A stretch of DNA of 64,000 nucleotides from Phytophthora hibernalis (GCA_012656075.1 JAAKBF010000218.1:434001-498000), one strand, 5' to 3'; numbered from the stretch's first letter, positions 1 to 12,620 are shown. The notes: a model not told the origin generated them from the sequence alone. A program made the numbers and translations.

Positions 1-187
1 TAATGTAGGAAATATTTGGCAAGTTTGGAGAGATCGACAATTTTGGCGTCAATGATCAAGGCAACAGGTACTGGAAGAAGTGTTGGTAGCTCTGGTTTGT
101 TGAGAACATACTGACACTGGTATTTATTTTCAACGCTTGCAGAGCAATTATTGCTTACCTGTATGCAGCAAGCGCTGAAGAAGCTGA

Positions 188-2953
188 ACATGCTTCGATT
201 CCGTACGTCCGCGTTCGCCGACGCAAACCAAGGCAAAGCGAGAAGCGACGCGAGCATACTCCCACAGGGCCAAAAGCAACTCCTGTCTACAGAGCGACTC
301 TGATGTATTATCGGACACCGATCTCAATCCTGAACCAAAGGAGAACCTTCCAGCAAAGCAAACGGCAGATCCATCAAAACTGGAAAGCAGTGCCATACAA
401 GGTCGAATTGAAATACCATCAGCTTTAACGCTGGAAACAGTGGCTATTGTACAGGCTCATCAAACAGAAACAAAATCTCTTGACAGCTTCATTGTACTGG
501 AAGATATCGAAGATGATCAGCTTCAACCAGTCGACGATTCTTCTGATTTAATATCGGCAGATATGCACCTTCCAGACGATGGAGATCTCTTGCAAACAAA
601 AGTTCCCGATCTCCAAACCAACACGGACATCAGCAGTCCAAGCTTGAATGAGTGTTCGAGTCCAAAGATTGAATCTGCAACAAAGAAGCTATCGAAAACA
701 GAACAGAACAAGCGAACTTCCGATCAGCAGCAGGCAATTAAACCAGGCCATGGAATGGATGCAGATGCCAGGACTAACATGGAGGAGGTACCAGAGGTTG
801 TAGTTCCTGTGATAGAGATACAGGACAAGCGTCGTAACACCACTGGTGACCCTAAGTCGAGTAACTCGACAACGGAAGAGTCAAATCCTGACCAAACGCA
901 CACTGGGTTCAACTTGATCGAGCATTTGGTGACGAAGGAAAATATTCCGGTTCTTTCGTCTTCGGACACATTGTCAGCTGTCTCTGCTGATAGCAGCCCG
1001 CTAGAGTCATTCATAGACAACGTTGAAGCAACCGAGGTCAAACCTGTTGTCACTGACAACTCTCTTGGTTTAGTGAATGAATCAGACCCAATGCGGTATT
1101 CGTTCGATTCACGAAAGTCTTCGGCGGACATTACGATTCCATTCGTTGACCAAGCCGGTTCTCTGGATTCTGCAGACAACAATCTCATCATGGATGCACT
1201 GGAAAGCAAGTTGCTTGATATGGAGAAGGTCACTTTTTGCATTGTGAGTGAGATTTATATATTTGAGCTAAGTGTAGGCTTGCTTTTCATGTCGTGTAAC
1301 AGGTTCTCAGTACGTCTACCGCAGCTTTATCCACCACCAAGTTAGCAACCGAGTTCGAGCGTGCAGTGCTTCAGCTACACAATCAAATTCTGAATTTGGT
1401 GAATGATTGTCTGGTGCTGGGCGGTGTCAAGCATGGAGAATTGTCTGGCAAATCAATGACTACCTCAGCATCGAATGCTGAATTTCTAGATTTCCTCGAA
1501 GCACAGTCAAAGACGCAAGTGAAAATACTCGAGGTCGAAGTACGCGCTGGTCAGGAGCTTCTTCGCTTGCACAAAACACAGTACGAGAAAGAGCGCGTTG
1601 AGGTGGGTCCTTTTCGTTCAAATTAATGAGCGCACTTGATAACGTGACAGCGTGTCTTTCTTTTTCAGCTCGAGATAGAGATTACAACTCTACGTGTGGG
1701 GCGTACGGAGGCAGAAAACTTTGTGCTGAGCTTTGCGCAGACCTTCGAAAGTGCCGTAGTGAGTTGGCATGCCATGTTGCAAATGCTACGAATATTCAAA
1801 GGTAGGTTTCACACGAGGTCAATCAGATTGTCGGTGTTTTGTTGTTAACTCTGTTCCTATATGAAGACAAAAGAGTGCGCTGGAAGAGAAGCTTGTTGTC
1901 TGCGAAAACCAGCTCCATGGTCGAGAGAAACCCTCAGTAAGCTGCAAGCAGAGTATAACAAAATGCTCCGGGTGGCAGCCGAAGCCCAATCACGCGTGGA
2001 GAAGTATACGATGGGTGACTACAGCGAAGATCTGGACAACCAGAGCAGCCAAAGTTTATTACTTCCGGTGGCAAAGACCGATAGAAGGCTTCCAAAATCA
2101 GCGGTGGCAGCAATCTGCCGCACACAACTGAGTTTTTGTCCAAGCATCCAATCTGCACAAACACTGCAGTAGAAAATGTGCCATGTGAAGAAACCGCACC
2201 GGACGTTCCGGAGATTTCATCACGTCCGTCAAATGTCGCCGCGTTAGAAGCTATGAAGCAACAAATTGCGCGTGGTATCCAGGAGCAAATAGCCTCCACA
2301 AGGTATGATAAATATTAGTGGTCTTGTTTGGTGTGGATGCTTACCAACGTGAATATCTGTGGCTTCTCCATATGCCCTTTTGCAATTACAGGGCCGCCCT
2401 GAGAGATATGGAGGTCTGCAGCTCTACCGGAAAAACTTTAGAGGAGGAGGAAGAAGAGTTACGACAACTGCAGAAACAATTCACTGCGAGGACTTCAGAG
2501 ATGGATGCGGCAATGAACGAATCCAGAGCTAGGCTGCAGGAGCTTCTTGTTCCAGCAGCATTTCCGTCCTCTGATGACGATCTTCCAGAGGAGCTCAAGA
2601 CTAACCAAGAACCCACGATTTTTGACTCTACTGCGTTGGTGAACGAGCTAATTGCTCAAGCAGAGAAGGCCCCAACGTACAATTCACACAAACAAAGCCA
2701 TCACGGAAACACAATAGGTAGCGAGATGTTTGTCAGTGGGGATAACCAAGATTCATGCGGGTTTGAGTATGCTGTTCGGGATCACCAACCAACTCGTGAA
2801 GCTCAAAGTACTCTTTACAAGAAGTGGACTGCTGATAGATTGCTCAAAATGGCGAAACTAGCGAGTTACCAAGATCAACAAGCAGTAGCCCAAGCCCAAA
2901 AATCAATGCACACTTTTCAGCAAACACTAGCAGAAATGCGCAGACAGAGATAA
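188..2953 (+). CDS. Coiled-coil protein of unknown function, 5-exon model, 5' end unresolved
   Basis: Unrecognised protein. The frame is open from 188 (stop just upstream at 185-187) and no ATG is convincing, so the start or an upstream exon is missing. Exon ends that keep frame: intron 1244-1302 (59 nt), intron 1603-1668 (66 nt), an intron near 1802-1866 or 1873 whose exact ends are unclear, and intron 2303-2391 (89 nt). The N-terminal third is acidic and Ser/Thr/Asp-rich, probably disordered. From about 1303 onward heptad-like Leu/Glu/Gln/Lys sequence suggests coiled coils, strongest around 1874-2010 and 2393-2560 (a run of five Glu). The frame jumps near 1930 (AAA run) and near 2131-2135 (T run), each explained by one missing base. 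The gene could be cytoskeletal or centrosomal, but that is a guess; no domain is visible. Confidence 0.6.
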
Positions 2954-3093
2954 ATACCTCGAGTAATAACAATACCGACAACGCCAAGTCCACGTTTCAT
3001 ATCGATTCAAGTCTGAAAACTGGATGACCAGCTTTGCTTGCGCTGAGATGAGCTACAGTAACGAGCTACTATTATACGATGTTGGCTCAATTT

Positions 3094-3389
3094 ACTACAT
3101 GTAGTATTTTCCGACTTCGCGGTGTTCGAGAAAACCTGGTATTCGCTGATTGTACACGAAATTGCGCTAACCGATCAAGAGTGTCTTCTAGCTGGTTTCA
3201 CAACGTCAACAACGCATTGCATTCCCAGATATCGGTGACAATATGGCACCAAGTACGTCAGTTTTGCTGGACGCGGCGATGCAGGAAGAGCGCAAGTTCA
3301 AGCCCAGGTTGTAATCTGAGACCAACGCTAACCGTGACATCAACCGCGCAGTTTCGGAGTGCGAACCATTTTCAAATACTACATGTAGT
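3094..3389. repeat. Paired ACTACATGTAGT palindromes
   Basis: The palindrome ACTACATGTAGT occurs at 3094-3105 and again at 3378-3389. In inverted orientation the shared part extends to TACTACATGTAGTATTT, so the pair could be short terminal inverted repeats of a roughly 300-bp element. They could equally be two copies of a regulatory motif, since TACATGTA cores recur elsewhere in the window (for example near 30806 and 54870). Confidence 0.35.
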
Positions 3390-3660
3390 ACTTCGAAGTA
3401 ATCAGATAGCAACTTTCGCGTAGTGCAACGCAACTTCAGCATCGACTTTGTGCAAGTACATGTACTGTAGTATTGGACAACCAAATTGGTGTCAAACCAC
3501 TACCGGTACGGACGCAAGTTCCACTCATGACTTCTTTTGATCGTCAAGCATTGACAGCGTACGTTGACGCACGGACGCTAGCTGCGGCTGAGCTACACCT
3601 CGGCGTGTCTTCCCGAGCCATGGAGATATTGAGCATTGCCACCGCGCAGAGCTGCTAAAA

Positions 3661-3676
3661 GCTCACTTGTCATTTT
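3661..3676 (+). promoter_or_regulatory. Oomycete Inr+FPR core promoter of the GH81 gene
   Basis: GCTCACTTGTCATTTT closely matches the oomycete core promoter, in which an initiator (near YTCATTY) is followed by the flanking promoter region with a CAWTTT-like end. It lies about 69 nt before the ATG at 3730, the spacing also seen for the CAP genes here. The match is seen; start-site use is inferred. Confidence 0.6.
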
Positions 3677-3729
3677 GACGTCTTGCACCGAACCAGCAAA
3701 ACCAGCAGCCGACAAGCACTTCCACGACC

Positions 3730-6119
3730 ATGAAGCTCTCCGCGTCCATGTTGCTTTGGCTTGGAGCAATTCTCCAACAACTTCCGTTTCCAGGAGTTGT
3801 CGGTCAAGGTTTCGACGGTAATAATGGCAGTTCCAGCGTCAATCCCGACTCGCCCATCGAGACACCTACGCTCGATCCTGAGCTGAACAACACGAACTCT
3901 GCGGCAGAAGATGGTGCTAATACGTCGTCTTCAAACTCGGCAGCTCCACCCACACCCAACGTTGGTGACGGTACTTCGTCGTCCGGGTTTCGAGCGCTTG
4001 AGCCTCCCAGCTCCCTCGTCGAGCACACGGACGCCATGATGGGATTCTGTCCGCCCAAGTACCTGGATTCCTCCGTCATCAAGAACCGCGCCATCCCCAC
4101 CAACAATTGGTGGGGCAACATCATCGCGCACGATTCCAATGCCGCCATCCAGCCCATTTGGTCGAACCCGTACTCGCTGCAGATGGTCGCCGACAAGGCT
4201 CCGTTCGGCATGTCCGTGAGCTACCCGTATCGCAGTCGTTTCAGCGGTGGCAGCTCCGGCAACAACGGTGCCATCAAGTACTACGCACACGGCATGGTTC
4301 GCGAATTCGTGTTTTCGGCCGAGGAGATCGTGTGGCAGAAGCCCAACTTCCAAGTCGTGGACTGGGCTGATCAGGGCGTGACCGTCAAGTTCGCTGCCGG
4401 CTCGTCCAGTGGCACTATGGTGTCGGACCTAGTCTCTGGAATGGTCTACGCCTCCACGAAGTACTCGGGTCTCACTCCACGCCTTGTGTCTAGCGCGGCG
4501 ATCTCTAAAGTTAACGGTCAGCCGCTCGGTGGTCAAGTGCGTGGCTCCAAGTTCGAGATCGTCTACAACTCCGGCCAGAAGTGGGTCGTCTACGCGCTGT
4601 CGAGCGACGGTCGCAGTGAGAAGGAGATCACTCTGACGGCGGACGGCAACTCCGCTCTCAAGAGCACGGGCGTGTTCGACGGTGTGCTGCGCGTTGCGCT
4701 CGTGCTTGATGATTCGTGGATGAACACTCTGGACAAGCACAAGTCCTGTATCGTGCAAGCGGCCGACGTTGATCTCCACGACGACAGCTCGTACTCGTTC
4801 AAATGGAAGACGATGGGTGATTGCTCTGGTGGCCTCCTGCACTTCGCTATGAAGCACCATGTTGACACGATTGACACGACCAACGGGGTCCGTCAGGTGG
4901 ACGGTATGGTGGCGTATTCGACAACTCGCGGAGCTTACCAAGCTTTCACGACACCAGGCGGCTCAGCCGATGCGGTTTGGACGATCAAGGAGACCCAGCC
5001 AGTGGCCGAGGACTTCTACCCAGCTCGCAAGGTCGCATCCAACGTGGCTCAGCAGCAGCGAATCGCCGACCACCTGCGCGAAGACATCAACGCCGCCTGG
5101 TCCATTCCACTCGACGGCAGCTACTACTTCAACGGCAAAGCTGCGCAGAAGTACGCGTCACTATGTCTGATTGCCAACGATGCCGCTGTCGTCGGTGGGG
5201 ACAAGAGCCTGCTGAGCACGTGTCTGAACAAGTTGCGCGGTGTGATGGCGCCGTTCGTGGCCAACTCCTGGGCCAACAAGCTCCAGTACGACCAGATCTA
5301 CGGCGGCATCGTGAGCTCGCAGGGCTTCAAGACCAAGGATCTGAACTCGGACTTCGGCAACACCATGTACAACGACCACCACTTCCACTACGGCTACTGG
5401 ATCCACACGGCGGCCATCATGAACCGCCTGGACCCGAGCTGGAGCGACCTGGGCAAGCTCAACAACATGGTCAACCTGCTGGTGCGCGACGTCGCCAACT
5501 ACGACCCGGACGACAAGTTCTTCGCGCGATTCCGCTCGTTCGACTGGTTCCGCGGCCACTCGTACTCGCACGGCGTCACCCCGTTCGCCGATGGCAAGGA
5601 CCAGGAGAGCACGTCCGAGGACGTCAACTTCGCCTTTGGCATGTACATGTACGGCAAGGCCACGAAGAACGCCGCCATGGAGGCTGTCGGCAAGCTCATG
5701 ACGCGCGTCAACGCGCACGCCATCAAGACCTACTTCCTCATGGAGGACGCGAACCAGGTGCACCCGGCCAACTTCCGGCCCAACAAGGTCACGGGCATCT
5801 TCTTCGACAACAAGGTGGACTACGCCACGTGGTTCAGCGCCGAGAAGTACTGCATCCACGGCATCCAGATGCTGCCCGTGTCAGCAGTCACCGAGTTCGT
5901 GCGCACCAAGCAGTTCGTCAAGGAGGAGTGGGAGCAGGTGCTGGGCAAGGAGACCATCGTCACGCGCGAGGACACGGGCAACTCGTGGCTGTCGCTGCTG
6001 TACATGAACTTCGCCATGGTGGACAAGCAGCGCGCGTTGGGCGTGCTCAGAAGGCCAAAATGGATGACGGCCTCTCTCGTTCGTGGGCGCTGTACATGGC
6101 CGCCAGCTTCGCCGAGTAA
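3730..6119 (+). CDS. Secreted glycoside hydrolase family 81 endo-1,3-beta-glucanase
   Basis: Hydrolyses internal beta-1,3-glucan bonds. In oomycetes this glucan is both the main wall polymer and the storage form, so wall remodelling is the likely role. The ATG at 3730 gives a hydrophobic signal peptide (about residues 1-26), then a Ser/Thr/Asn/Pro-rich linker (27-85), then the GH81 fold beginning with the NNWWGN segment. Family-typical catalytic elements are present: Asp549 in DHHFHYGYWIH and the pair Glu626/Glu630 in ESTSEDVN. The open frame is clean until about codon 768. There one missing base near 6030-6045 (GCGCGTTGGGCG) moves the natural C-terminus into another frame, ending in KMDDGLSRSWALYMAASFAE and TAA at 6117-6119. 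As sequenced, translation would run on to 6156 with an unrelated tail. There are no introns. Family assignment is confident. Confidence 0.9.
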
Positions 6120-6156
6120 AGGCGCCGTCCGGCGGCTAGTCAATGCCTCGTTGTGA

Positions 6157-6405
6157 ATCTCTGCTTGCACTCTTGGTAGCGCGTAGATCAATAATCCCCA
6201 ATGCACTACATTTTAGCGCTCCACTCGTAAGATCAGCTCACAACGTGGTGGCATCATTAACCGGTCTTGATTTTCGAGCCTTACATCTTGAGAACGTGGT
6301 CAATCTGCAGGCCTTTTAGCTTTCTGTGTAGCCCCGAGGCCGTGTTGAGTGTGTGGACGTAGATGGCTGCTGTCTGCTCTTGCTATGTGGCTTGCTTGCA
6401 GGAGG
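6157..6405. other. Intergenic region after GH81
   Basis: About 250 bp with no supported gene between the glucanase stop and the interrupted minus-strand reading frame. Nothing distinctive is seen. Confidence 0.4.
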
Positions 6406-6708
6406 TTATGACACCCCTCCACACCCCTCGACTCCAAACACCACAACTTTGACTCGATCCACACAACGAGGACTCGCCAAGTCGTGTACGACGACAGTCG
6501 GCACCTCGCCGTCAGTTGTTGAAAGTGCTTTCCGGACGAACTCATCAGTGTCAATAGCCGTCACGGGCACTCGGTCGACCAAAAGGGCGCCTGCTTCTTG
6601 TGCTTGATAATGTATCGACCGGGGCAGTTCTGGATCATTTTCCACGACGCAAACTCCTACATCCCGAGCCACGAATTTACCCGTAATTAGCCATTTGCCA
6701 CTAGCCAG
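6406..6708 (-). pseudogene. 3' part of a host reading frame split by the Copia element
   Basis: A minus-strand frame ending in TAA at 6408-6406 runs without a stop to the Copia insertion edge at 6708. It continues in the same frame on the far side of the element, at 15026-15036 once one copy of the 5-bp duplication is removed. The peptide (for example LASGKWLITGKF, ARDVGVCVVENDPELP) has ordinary protein composition but I do not recognise a family. The matching 5' segment is at 15027-15126. Confidence 0.4.
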
Positions 6709-7338
6709 TGTGGTGACGCAGGGCGCGTCACTGGGGGCTGATCACCTTCTGCAGGACGATCACTTCGTAGCGTAGGTGCCATTGCAGGGCAGTACACCCG
6801 TAGTGATAGGTAGCAGTAGGTTAATCAAAATAAAGGAAGTAACACTTGTACGTGCCGGGCAAAAGGCCGCGACAGGAACGCAGGCTGCAGGGTAGCTCTC
6901 TTGTTCAGTGTGCGCAGCACGCTGTGAAAGCCGAAGTAAGAGCAAGAGAGACTGCTCCGCAGCGCCGCGTTCCGCAGTTTGTGTATTTGTAGCATACAAT
7001 CACAAGGTAAGTCAATAGAGTAGAGCAGTCAGCAGGATAGCTCACAATCCGGGCCGCTGTTGACCAGCAGTGTGTCCGTCCGTAGGCTGCCGCTAATCTG
7101 CATGTTGAGCGCGCATCTGGACGCACACGGTCGAGTATCACGCAGTGACGCCGTGTGTGTTCTGGTGCACGCCGTTGTATGATTGTCTTCGGGATGGGTA
7201 GCTTGCAACTACCTGTCTTGAAGACTGCAAGTCTGCAAGTCAGCATCTTGGGCTCTTGGCACTTGGTCGGGCTCAAGGTGCTGGCAATCAGCAAAGTAGT
7301 CCGCAGTCCGCCGTACCACTATGGGCCTACGGCTCACA
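6709..7338 (-). repeat. 3' LTR of Copia element 1
   Basis: 630 bp, nearly identical to 14399-15026, with TG...CA termini on the plus strand. It is adjacent to the target duplication GCCAG at 6704-6708. Confidence 0.93.
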
Positions 7339-7347
7339 CTCCCACTT
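7339..7347 (-). other. Polypurine tract of Copia element 1
   Basis: On the minus strand AAGTGGGAG lies directly before the 3' LTR. This is the usual plus-strand priming site form in Copia elements. Confidence 0.75.
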
Positions 7348-7378
7348 GATCTCATCGGTGGGCGCCGCAGCGATGCGA

Positions 7379-10300
7379 TCACACTGCATGTGCAATCTGC
7401 ACATCGTAGCGCCTCACTTTAAGCTCCAAAGCGGCGCAATCTGTAGTCCACAGTAGATAGCAGTCCACATCGCACTCCCACTCGATCCCATCATCGTCAT
7501 CCACGCAGTTGTAGTTGTAGGTCGCTAGGTTAGCACCGTGCCGCAGACACAGTAGTAGCAGTAGTCGTAGAGTCCGTCGTAGCCGCAGCAGTACGTCATC
7601 TCCAAGTACAATTGGCAACACCTTCATTGCTTTGCGAAAGCGAGTGAACTTGACAACAGCCAGCGCCTTGGTCATTATGTCAGCCACCATGTCCTCGGTG
7701 CCAACGTTCTGCGTCGTGAGCCGCTTGAGCTCCACGTTACGCCGCACCATGTGGTGTTTGTTGTCAGTGTGTTTAGACTTTGAAAGTTTCCCAGGTTTCG
7801 CAGTCAGCGCAATTGCTCCTTGGTTGTCGCCGAGTAGCAGCGGCACAGGATGCTTCCATTCCAGCTCCTTGCATAGGCCAGCAAGCTACAGCAAATCCTT
7901 AGCTGCCTCCGCCATTGCAACGTACTCGTACTGAGGGCATTTATCTCTTGTTTGCGCGATGCATACGAGATCACGTTCCCATCGATTGTCGAGACGTAGC
8001 CGCTAATGCTGCGTCGATCGATCGGGTCGTTAGCGTAGTCAGCATCAGAGTAACTGCAAAGTCGCACCGACTTCTGCAGCTGCACGTCCATCACCAGTCC
8101 GTAGTCACACGTAGCCTTCAGGTAGCGCAGTACACGTCGGGCTTGAGCAAAGTGTGTGTGATCATAACTGGCCATATACTTGCCAAGGTGTCTGGTCGCA
8201 TGTGCAATGTCAGGCCGCGAGGCACTGACAAGGTATTGGAGTGCACCAACTAGTTCTCGGTACGGTAAGTAGTCCTTGGTTGTAGGCACCACCGCCGTCG
8301 AAGGTGTCGTCGCCTCAGGCGTCGCACACCCATTGCAATCACTCATGTGAAAGCGCTTGAGTACTTCAAGCACATATTGACGCTGGCTGTAGTCAATTTG
8401 CCGCAGCGGCCGATTGATCAGGATCTCGACACCCAATAAGTACGTCACTGCACCCATTGTAGTTAGCTCGAAGGTTTCTTGCAGCTGTTCAGCAATCTTG
8501 GTACACAGCAGTGTAGGCCCCATTAGAAGTAGGTCGTCAACGTAGACAGTCAGCAGCAACTGCACTTCACCGTTCTTCTTCAGTATGTAGAGGCCGTAGT
8601 CAGAGTCCGATCGTTCAAATCGCATTGTCCGCAGTTTTGCATGTAGCGTCTTGTTCTAAATATTCGGTGCCTGCTTGAGCCCGTACAGGCTCTTCAGAAG
8701 TCTGCAGACAAAGCTAGGTCCGTCAACTTGGAACCCTGGAGGCTGCTCCATAAAAAACAATTCATCGAGGTCCCCGTAGAGGAATGCAGTCTTCACATCA
8801 TATTGGAGTACTGCCCATCCGCGCTGTACAGCAAAGTAGATCGCGGCACGGATGGTCTCGAAGCGTATCACTGGGGCGTAGGTCTCGCTGTAGTTCACGC
8901 CTAGTTCTTGTTTAAACCCATGAATGACAAGTCTGGCCTTGAACCGTTTGATTCTGCCTCGTTCATCACGTTTCACAGCGAAGACCCATCTGCACGTGAT
9001 TACTTTCACGCCCTTGGCCACTGCACGCGGTGTCAATTTCCACGTCTTGTGTCCCTTCAGTGATTGCAACTCAGCCAGCATGGCTGCTTTCCATTGCAGC
9101 CAGTTCTTGCTCTTACGCGCCTGCTTGTAGGTCGTAGGTATCTCAATGTCCATGTGTACAGCCTGCACGTGGCCGACAACATAGTCAAGTAGCCGTACGT
9201 TCGGCTTCTGCGTACGTCGTGGTCGCTTGAGACACGGCTCCGTCGGGGGTGTCTGGATCTCGAATCCAGTCGTCACTTTGTCCTTCGTTGCATGTTGCTT
9301 GCGCGCTTTGCGCTTCCTTCGCTTCTTCGCCTTGGCAACCGCTGGTGGTTCCTTGGCGGCTTCCTGCAATGCAGCTGGCTTCGCAATGCCAGGCTGCGAC
9401 TCCTCTCTGCTCGCGGGTGCAGGTGAGTCAGCCGACGGTAGAGGTTCTGCAGCTCTTGGCAGTCTCTGCGTCTTGTCAGCAGCAAGTGGTAGCATCTCTA
9501 ACTGCTTCTCCATGTTGGCAGCAGTCACATCCCAGCCGGGTAGGTAAGTTTCCATACTGGTCTTACAGGTACGGTTTCAGGTAGTTCATGTGCAGTGTCA
9601 AAGAGAGCGTTCTCCAACAGGTGCTTCACGTAGGTTCCATCTACGGTGAACTCCTCAGGATATCGTACGTTTCCAAGTCTCGCAGTGGTCACTTGGCAAG
9701 TCAAGAGACCCAGAAACTTGTAGCCAATTGTAGACTCGCTGTAACCAAGTAATAGACACAGCTTTGCCCTTGGTTCCAACTTCTCCTTCTTTTGTCGCGA
9801 CTCAGGTGGCACTCGTACATGCGCATACAACCCCAAGTCCGCAGGTCTTCCAGCCATGGAGACCTGCGATGTAGCTTCAAGTGTGGTGACTCCAGGCCCA
9901 ATGGCTTGGTCGGTAGCCAATTCAACGAGGTCACCACGTGAAGGAGTGCCTCTCCCCACAAGATGTTCGGCAGGTGCGTGGCCGTCAACATAGACCGCAC
10001 TCTCGGCAGTACGATGCCGTTTGCCCGTTCAACAATGCCGTTCTCTTGAGGAGAGTACGCGTTCGTAAACTGCTGCACAATTCCGTACATCGCACAGTAG
10101 TCTCGTAACTCGTTGCTTGCAAACTCGCCTCCTTGGTCCGAGTGCAGACGTCGGACCGTCAGCTTAGGAAACTGAGTCAGCAGCTGATTCAGCAGAATCT
10201 TGATGTACCAGGTAGCTTCGCTTTTCTTTCGCAGTAGATACACCCACTTGTAGCGCGTAGCCTCATCAATAATGAATAGAAACATCGTTGCTTCTTCTGC

Positions 10301-11134
10301 AGTTTTCTCGTTCAACGTACAGATATCCATAATAAGAATCTCGATTGGCTCCGATTTCCGCAGTGGAACACGCGCGTAATGCATTCGTTTTGCCTTACTC
10401 GCAGCACACGCAACACACTCGTAGGGAGTCAGACCTTTTGCATTCATCTTAATCCCAACGTCAAGCTTGTTCGACAAAACTTTCACAGCATCCATGCTCA
10501 GGTGTCCAAAGCGTTGGTGCAGCAACTCCATCGACTTCTTGCTGTCCACGTCCTGCTTCAGCGCCGCCATCACCATGACACCAGTCACCTTCTCGGAGTC
10601 CAGACGATAGATGTTTTCGCGCATCATGAACTTTAAGGTGGTTCCTGGTTTCGACAGCCAGGCGGTGTGCTGATCAGGTGAGCACGATAGCTTGTACTTG
10701 CCGGTCGTCTGCAAGTAACCCAGACTAATGATGTTCACTTTGGCGTTCTCCGTGTACTTCACGTCGTCCAGGAGACGATCCTCCAGCATTCCAGTAGCTT
10801 GGTTAACAACACGTAATAGAACAGAACCACAAATTGTAGCATGTTCAGTCGTTCCGTTTGCAAAGTCCAGGCGACTCGTTTTGTCTTCTCGAATGGTAGT
10901 GAACAGTGACAGGTCTCCGCAGACATTCACCTGGGATCCCAAGTCAAGTATCCATTCCACCGAGGTAGAGTCAGAATCAAATTGCATACCTTCATTTCGG
11001 TGCACAGCATTCACTTGCCAACGAGGGGCATCACTTCCTCGCTGGTTGCCTTCAAATCGTCGTGGTGATGGTTCACGACGTCGCGGCGACTGTCCGCGCG
11101 CAGGCGAACGGCCACGCCACTGCTGTTGCTGCAA
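7379..11134 (-). pseudogene. pol: Copia 1 pol: protease, integrase, reverse transcriptase, RNase H (broken)
   Basis: Read on the minus strand from 11134 downward. A protease remnant has WILDLGSQ where D-S/T-G is usual. Integrase follows with an HHCC-type zinc site and catalytic D, D, E seen as LIMDICT, HSDQGGEF and PQENGIVE. A variable linker (about 9700-9200) leads to RT (WVFAVKRDERGRIKRFKARL, YDVKTAFLYG, YVDDLLLMG near 8550) and then RNase H (YSDADYA near 8060, then GDNQGAIALT and a TKAL segment near 7650). Frame changes occur near 9950-9700, 9540, 8640 (stop) and 7830. The catalytic residues survive except for the altered protease site. Confidence 0.85.
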
Positions 11135-11590
11135 AGCTGAAGGCCCATAGTGGCTTGGTGGTCCTCGTCCAGACGAGTTCGCACGCCGGCCAAAAGCACG
11201 TGGTGGCGGCGAACTGTGTCACTGCGGTGGTGGCCCACGCGGTGGCGAGCCAAAGCGTCCTCGAGGTATCGACCGACTACGCCAGCGTGGCGGCGTTCGA
11301 CTGCGTCCTCTTGGCTCACGTGGCGGCGAACGACTTCGTCTTCCTTGGCCTGGCTGCAGCTATCAGCCATCAAAACCACGAGGTGGCGAACGCGCAGGTT
11401 CACGTCCACGCGGTGGTTGCGCAAAGTAATCATGTTGAAGAAGTCCGTGGCGTCCCCGCTCATAGGGACCCATGTCATCAAATTGCATCGGCTTTTGACG
11501 TCCGCGCGGCTCAAAGACAGTACCCCTGTGTGGTGTTGCAAAACACACAATTGTCAGACGTGGAATTCTACCTTGCAATCACAACAATCG
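11135..11590 (-). pseudogene. gag: Copia 1 gag C-terminal Arg/Pro-rich segment
   Basis: On the minus strand this stretch encodes Arg-Ser-Pro repeats (REPARSPPRG, RGRSPARGQSPRRREPSP) continuous with the protease start. It is the basic, disordered end of gag with several frame changes. It is separated from the rest of gag by foreign sequence at about 11.6-12.6 kb. Confidence 0.5.
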
Positions 11591-12620
11591 CCGAGTTAGG
11601 TCGGCGTTGTTGGCCTTCGCTGAGTTATCCCCAAGCGATTCGGCCCTTCCGGGTCAGGTAGTGTCTCACTCTCGTTGAATGCCAGGCAACCAAGCCAGCC
11701 AATCTTCCAGGGTCAGCCGAGTTCTGCTGACCACTGTACTTAATCCCGTGTCCTCCACCAATGGGTGGACAACAGCGCGCGAGCGCTTTTACGGGTCGCC
11801 GAGGCAAAAGCTTCTCGACTGAAAGTGTTACGGCACCCGGGCTATTCGACGTACCGACTCGCCGAGTTCGGCAAGATTTCTTCTTCGCGCGTAGCGAGAC
11901 ACACCCTACCCCGGGCCGACCTATTCTCTTGGCGCTACAAGTCAACACCCTACAAGCTATGCCTCTCGGGTGTCAACGGCAGGCATAATCCAGCCCGTGC
12001 AGGGACTTACCGGAGAGGTCTACACTTGTCTTGGACATAGAAATTTCTGCTCTGTAAGTTCTGTTATCTTCTGAGGACCTGAAAGGTCCTTTTCTTGGTT
12101 TCCTACATATCCTATACAAATATCAAATGAAATGGAGTCGTTTCAACCTCGTCCGACTCTTCAGCCGAGTTCGCTGGCTCTGAAATCCAGTAGATGCCCC
12201 TTGAGCTCGGCCTCTGTCCGTTGGCGCGTTCCCATACGATCTTCTAGTATGCGGTCGTCGATATGGATCTCTGTCGACCCCTCAGCCGAGTTCCGCGTCT
12301 CTCCGGCGTCTGGACCGCCTCTCCAGCCTGGCGCCGACTGTTGAGCTCGGCTATTATCCGGACAACCGTATCCGGAAGATCCGTCGAGTCGGTACCGGAA
12401 ATTTCGGTTCCTAAGTTCCCACTGGGTCGTACTGGTGATCTCTGCTCCTTAGACTTGGCTCGGACTCCTTTTACCGTAATCTTCTGGTCCTAAGACCGCT
12501 CTTTTGTTAGCCGAGTTACTACCGTGCATCTCCATTCCTAAGGATCCACCACTCCTAAGTCAGGAGGGTCCTAGTTGAGGCGTGTGCCGAAACTCGAAAT
12601 TACTACACCACACCTGTAGT
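11590..12620. mobile_element. Foreign about 1-kb insert inside Copia 1, LTR-like
   Basis: This stretch interrupts the gag coding sense and has its own character: repeated GCCGAGTT/CTCGGC words, stop codons in all frames, and a block beginning TGTTACGGCACCCGGG at 11826 that looks like an LTR terminus. A run near 12090-12130 (CCTGAAAGGTCC, then TACAAATATCAAATG) looks like an LTR 3' processing region. I read it as a solo or partial Gypsy-type LTR with flanking sequence. I could not find matching target duplications, so both ends are approximate. Confidence 0.4.

Larger units (their letters stand above)
2954..3729. other. Intergenic region upstream of the glucanase
   Basis: No convincing coding sequence. 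It holds two exact 12-bp ACTACATGTAGT palindromes (3094-3105 and 3378-3389), another TACATGTAC near 3457, and the core promoter of the next gene at about 3661-3676. Confidence 0.5.

Noticed and set aside
4977..6119. A 380-codon plus-strand frame overlapping GH81
   Set aside because: Shadow of the glucanase in another frame, rich in Arg/Gln/Pro; only its last 26 or so codons are real, as the frameshifted GH81 C-terminus.
11062..11661. A 199-codon plus-strand frame rich in Val/Ala/His
   Set aside because: Antisense of the Arg/Pro-rich gag tail of Copia 1.
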